Shown: positions 59,295 through 64,000 of the stretch, piece after piece | Layout: each line of letters starts with the position of its first letter | Position numbering within the stretch: the stretch's first letter is position 1 | NCBI RefSeq assembly: GCF_905220415.1 | Contig: NC_059544.1 | Location: forward strand, 498,501-562,500 | Reading direction: 5' to 3' | Source of the DNA: Colias croceus | Taxonomy: Eukaryota > Arthropoda > Insecta > Lepidoptera > Pieridae | Length of the DNA: 64,000 nucleotides | The notes under the pieces: generated by a model | The model's input: the letters and a program-made list of their open reading frames with translations, nothing else | The model's database searches: none | Told to the model about the DNA's origin: nothing | Translations under genes and position numbers: made by a program

Positions 59295-60990
59295 GTACGT
59301 CTTTAGTTTTTGATTTGTGATAACCGTGCGGGCAATATTTCGATTAAAAATAGTGAGGTAAAGAGTTCACAGTTTATCAGACATAAGTGCAATATGGTCA
59401 GTGATGACGAAGTTTAAAATAAATAACTAGTGCTGAAATAATCGTGATATCTTCAGACGAGTCGTAAATAAACGAGCAATGGACAACGGCGGAGGTAACC
59501 GAGTGAAAAATGCATGAACCTGCTCTAATTAGATTGACCAATTATTGACACTTGCCTGCTCTTTGCACGTATTTATTTCATACGTCTTGTTGTTGTAGCG
59601 ATTTCTTAGCTTCTCGCCTTGAAATTAGCGTTATTTTGTACTATATTTCCATCTGTTTAGTAAAATAGTTGCTTCCTTTATCTGTTACTCAGCTCTGAGT
59701 GTTGTTCTATAAATATCTCGAAAACTGGCTGGTACACGTCGAAAGTAGAGCATCTTTCTTTGGATGGTTTTAGAAATGTAGCTGTGTATATTCTTCGATA
59801 AATAGTTTGTAGTCCTGATTAAAAAAATACTTTTTTATGTTTGTGACAATATTTCCACAGTGATATCATTTTTATTCATTTGCATCACATAAAAGCAAAG
59901 ATTTATGTATTAAATTATATAAGTCATCCGTTATGTTTGTGATGCAGCATGATTTCATTGCAAAATAACATTACTTTTTATGACTTATTTATAGTCATGT
60001 AAATAATCAATTTGATGCATTCATAGAGTTATTTTATGTAGTGTAGGTTCTCAAAAATTGTATAGTTATTGCAAAATTGAATGATATAATAAATTTTTAA
60101 TTACACAATTTTAATATTTTTTCTCAGGACAATAATATAAAATAGTACTTACAGCAATTAGTTATGCATACACAGGTACTTGAACCATAATGAGTAAAAA
60201 ATAAATAAAATGTTGTAAATATGTAGTAAACCAATAAATAATATTTAATTATGACAAAATATTGTTGTGACTGTGCATTTCAAAAATATAATCTAAATTT
60301 AGCTCTGAAGTAATTTACAATTAAAATTTACACTTTCATTATAAATAAGTGTGGAATTATCACTCCAGCCACTTGAACAAGGAAAATGTTTGGTGCACTA
60401 ATATATGTCTTGCAATCTAATTTTAACTGAATAAAACACATTAGGTACCTATATCTGTAATTAATATTTTCGTCCATACAAAAACCAATCCGTCTATCTA
60501 TTTTTTTTTTATAATGAATAATCAGATGTTTGACCACAATCCCACTTTATGGGAAGCGGCAATCTGGTCTACTTGGATGCACGTCTACCTAGATTCTTCT
60601 AGGATCTAGAAGCCTGTTCACCCTAGTTGATTGTATATTAAACCAGCTGTGCACTGTGGTTTCACAGATGAATGCACAAGATATATGTTGTTGCTATAAC
60701 AAATCATACCAGAACAAAACAAAATCGACCAGTGGTTTTCATGTGAACAAACATCCATACAAAAATTTGTATTAGTCGTATTATGAGGTTATCCATGATA
60801 CTTCTAAATTTTTCATATAATTCTATACTTATAATGTACTTTAATTTGTTATCTTGATGTGGTGATAAAGAATAAATAAAGGATTAATTTGCTCGATCGT
60901 TTTAATAACATAAGCAATGTTCATAATCTGTGTAATGAGTGATAAGTTTTGAATGACCTACACTAATTGATGTTATGTTCCTTGTGTTAA
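59295..60990 (+). other. AT-rich stretch without recognisable features
   Basis: Could be intron if either upstream first exon is real. No supported exon, RNA gene or repeat family found. Confidence 0.4.
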
Positions 60991-60993
60991 ATT

Positions 60994-61190
60994 ACTAGCT
61001 TACCGCCCGCGGCTTCGCCCGCTTTGTCTAAAACCTAATAATTTATATATTAAAACCTTCCTCTTGAATTACTCTATCTATTAAAAAACCACATCAAAAT
61101 CCGTTGCGTAGTTTGAAAGATTTAAGCATACAAATTACAAAGGGACATAGGGACAGAGAAAGCAACTTTGTTTTATACTATGTAGTGATT
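60994..61190 (+). repeat. SINE-like unit A, copy 4
   Basis: ACTAGCTTACCGCCCGCGGC at the start; GACAGAGAAAGCAACTTTG and ACTATGTAGTGATTG at the end. Confidence 0.85.
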
Positions 61191-61447
61191 GTATTGTGTC
61201 TCCACTATGTTCGGTGTTAATTATTACACAACCATAACCATAGTATTATTAAAACAAAGTACAAAGTTCTTATTTTATTCATGAAAGAAATGAACTTTCA
61301 ATTAACAAAAAAAGATTTTTAGTGATTCAAAGTTTAAATATAAAACTTAGCAATAGTTTATAGTACCACAGTCTTTGTTGTATCCTAATAGAGACCAATA
61401 TTATTTACATTACTATATTTTTCATTTGTTTGAATGAACAATAAATA

Positions 61448-62905
61448 TACAGGGTGTAATCGTTAAGTGTGCACAGGCGATTATTCCGTAACTATTACAG
61501 ATATCAAAAAACTTTAAACTGATATCGAAAGTATTTAACCTAATGAGTAAAATGGCCATAATAAATTTTTAAAAATAAAACGAGAAATATCTGAAAAATT
61601 AACTTGAAACCCTCCCATACATTTAGTATGGGATACGAATATCCCATGTACATGGGTTGATCCAAAGTAATGATAATCAATATTAAACATGGTCATTACA
61701 GTTATAATAATTATGTAGTTCTCTAGATAGTCTTCTAACTAGAAAATATACTTCAATATTTTTTTCCTAAACTTAAAAAAAAAACTGACTTCATCCACAA
61801 AAACCCCTCCACGCGGCCATCACTTCGCTGTCGTCTTAAAATAATTTATTGCTAAGAAAGTGCTTCTTGTGCCGAGGAAAGAGATAAAAGTAAATAGGAG
61901 CTAGATCTAAGAAAAAATAGGGTAGGTGTTCAAGCATTTGGAATGCCGATTTTTGAATGGCAGCCATCGCAACTGATTCTTTGTGATCTGGTGCGTTGTC
62001 TTGGTGAAACAGCGTTCAGATCCGCAGTTTTCCATGTCTCTTTTCCTTACTAACCAACCGCAATCTTTAAATTTGATCTGTTTAGTAAGAGCCCAATAAA
62101 GTGGCTACCTTTTTAAAATATTCCACCATAATTATTCCTTCAGCGTCCCAAAAAACTACCGCTTTAATCTAACCTACTGATTTTCACTTTGAATTTCTTC
62201 ATCGTCACTTTGGAAGCTCGCATCCAGGACATTGATTGCTTTTTGGTTTCAGCATAAACATGGTGAACTCGGGTAACGTCCATGATCACAAAACGTGACA
62301 AAAATTATCCTGATATCATTAAAAATTTAGAAATTTACCCTCTACATGTCGAATCGTTGTTTCTTCTTTTCGTCGGGAAACATTCTGGCACGCACGGTTC
62401 ACATTCAAATTAATGTAAATAATTGGAAACGTGGCCTGTTGATATGATTTTTTTGTGATTACTTAGTGAATACATGAGCAAGCAAAAAACATTTATTTTA
62501 TATTTTTATGTGCACAGGAAATACCCAATTATCATTACTTTTGGATCAACCTAGTACATTTAATATGAAAGATTTTAGCTTTTTCTTTATTTTTTTGGTT
62601 TTCTGCTTTAATTACTTGGCAAATTTGAACGGAAGTTCATTTAGAAACTGTAAATAGAGCTCCTCATTGTATTGCACAATGAGGACATCACTTCGAAAAT
62701 CTGCTATGAATACAAAATGTATGGGAAATAAAATGTATGGGAGCGTTTAATGTAACATTTTTGGATATTTCTCGTTTTATTTTTAAAAATTTATTATGGC
62801 CATTTTACTCATTAGGTTAAGTACTTTCGATATCAGTAAAGTTTTTTTGTATCTGCAATAGTTACGGAATAATCGCTTGTGCACACTTAACGATTACACC
62901 CTGTA
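61448..62905. mobile_element. Long-TIR MITE (TACAGGGTGTAATCG), carrying a nested mariner
   Basis: Terminal inverted repeats of about 150 bp: TACAGGGTGTAATCGTTAAG to GAAATATC on the left, GATATTTCTCGTTTTATTTT to ACACCCTGTA on the right. TA lies on each flank. The truncated relative at 11680 confirms the element body. Confidence 0.88.
61651..62554 (-). mobile_element. Nested, deleted mariner element
   Basis: TIRs of about 27 bp (GGTTGATCCAAAGTAATGAT and its inverse ATCATTACTTTTGGATCAAC) with TA at both borders (61649-61650, 62555-62556). The minus strand holds FHQDNAPDHKESVAMAAIQK, the mariner transposase block with a catalytic Asp, followed by stops. At 904 bp it is shorter than a full mariner (about 1.3 kb), so it is internally deleted and dead. 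Confidence 0.88.
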
Positions 62906-62907
62906 TA

Positions 62908-63936
62908 GCCTATGTAGCTCTTGAATAGTATCTTTCTTGTTAGTGAATTTTCTATCAACCATGAAATACACACATAAAAATCGTTTTATGTAATATTGGA
63001 CAATAAAATAAATAGTGCTGAAGGAATTTATTTTAGGCATATTATCTCCTTGAAATACTGACTATACAAATGAATAACAATTTTACGAAAGTGTTCTCAT
63101 TCCCCTTTTAATATAAAAATCAATTCGCAGGCGAAGCCAGGGTTCCTGTACCCTTAGTATTAAAACATGGGGTTTATTTAGGGTGAGGGTGATAATATCT
63201 AAATGTTAGATTACCTAATACCTAGCACGCAAATATTACGTTTTTGTTTCGTAATTATATTTAATGTTGGTTACTTTCTATGGCTTCGTAAAGGTGTAAT
63301 ACAAACCTTTTTATGTATGCACTTTTGTAAAATATTTGAATTATATGATTATAACTCTATTATAATATTTTATACTGAACAGATATTTTTTTTCAAATGG
63401 AAAAAATTGCAAAAATTCAAATTTTTCATATTTGGTGTGTAAACACCCACCAACTTCCGTTTAGATTTCTCATATTACTTACTGTTATATAAATTATTAG
63501 TTTTTATGAACTTAACTTTGTTGAGTATAAAAAAAATCTGCAATGTTTCCTCAATCTTATAATCAAATAAGATTTTTCTCAATCAGTCAGTAAGACTCGG
63601 TTTCTTGTACTTATAACTGTATTTTATTGGCTTTTTTTCCTCATACTTGGACACGGAGATTGAAGAATTTATCCCCTCTATAAATTCGTCATCAGCATAA
63701 ATATTATTAGTGTATTTTCAATTTTCAATGATAGTGGATGTGGTTTTGTGTTTGAACTGTGTTTGTGTTATTTCATTGAATGGATATGTCACTGTATTTA
63801 CCTGGTATATATTTTACTATTTCCAATCATATATTATGCCTAGTTAGAATTTTTGTTAATTTACACATTATATTATGTAGTTAAGTTATTGAAATATCAG
63901 CTAGCTAGAAATTAATTACCAATAACAAAAAATAGT
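62908..63936. other. AT-rich stretch, nothing recognised
   Basis: Short frames only. No exon or repeat family identified. Confidence 0.4.
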
Positions 63937-64000
63937 GTGCGTGTACTAGTGTACACACATAAGATGTGAAACTTCTTTATGACATTATTTTTCAAAAAAT
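63937..64000 (-). mobile_element. Hairpin-ended short element, cut by the window end
   Basis: GTGTGCGTGTAC-TAGT-GTACACAC hairpin, then GTGAAACTTCTTTATGACAT and TTATTTTTCAAAAAAT; reverse complement of 44950-45010. Confidence 0.75.

Overview
The window looks like nuclear DNA of a moth or butterfly. Three things point there: AT-rich sequence with small GT-AG exons; many copies of Lepidoptera-type interspersed repeats (the 'ATTATAAATGCGAAAGTAA' + GTCT-run family and 'CCGCCCGCGGCTTCGCCCGC' SINE-like units); and an insect-type AREL1 gene. No rRNA, tRNA or CRISPR was seen.

Layout. (1) 1-2311: SINE-like copies, an 827-bp foldback element and a promoter-like stretch. (2) 2312-38471, plus strand: a complete 17-exon gene for an AREL1-type HECT E3 ubiquitin ligase (943 codons; all intron phases agree). 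It has a 14-kb first intron and a 6-kb second intron full of transposon debris, and a nearly complete non-LTR retrotransposon in intron 14. (3) 38472-41150: its probable long 3' UTR. (4) 41990-51612, minus strand and convergent with AREL1: a nine-exon gene for a 411-residue, mostly coiled-coil protein that I do not recognise. (5) 51613-55200: intergenic, with an RTE-type LINE tail, hairpins and GC-rich patches. (6) 55200-59300, plus strand: a candidate first exon (MIADEII...), a THAP-domain gene carrying a frameshift and a stop, and another candidate first exon (MLKE). (7) 59300-64000: AT-rich, with a SINE-like copy and a mariner nested inside a long-TIR MITE.

Most unusual: AREL1 carries three independent tandem duplications that each span a splice junction. 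These are exon 16 with its donor (13 extra perfect 104-bp units, each starting GT and ending AG), exon 11 with its acceptor (six extra units of about 48 bp that stay open in the correct frame), and exon 17 with its acceptor (one extra copy that leads to a stop before the catalytic cysteine). The neighbouring coiled-coil gene has a degenerate duplicate of one exon start with its acceptor. Separately, the intron 14 retrotransposon has a canonical -1 slippery heptamer (TTTAAAC) directly before the ORF1 stop, and its ORF2 is in the -1 frame without an ATG of its own.

Exon limits were derived by reading splice sites and phases by eye, helped by remembered similarity to vertebrate AREL1. No alignment or transcript data were available.
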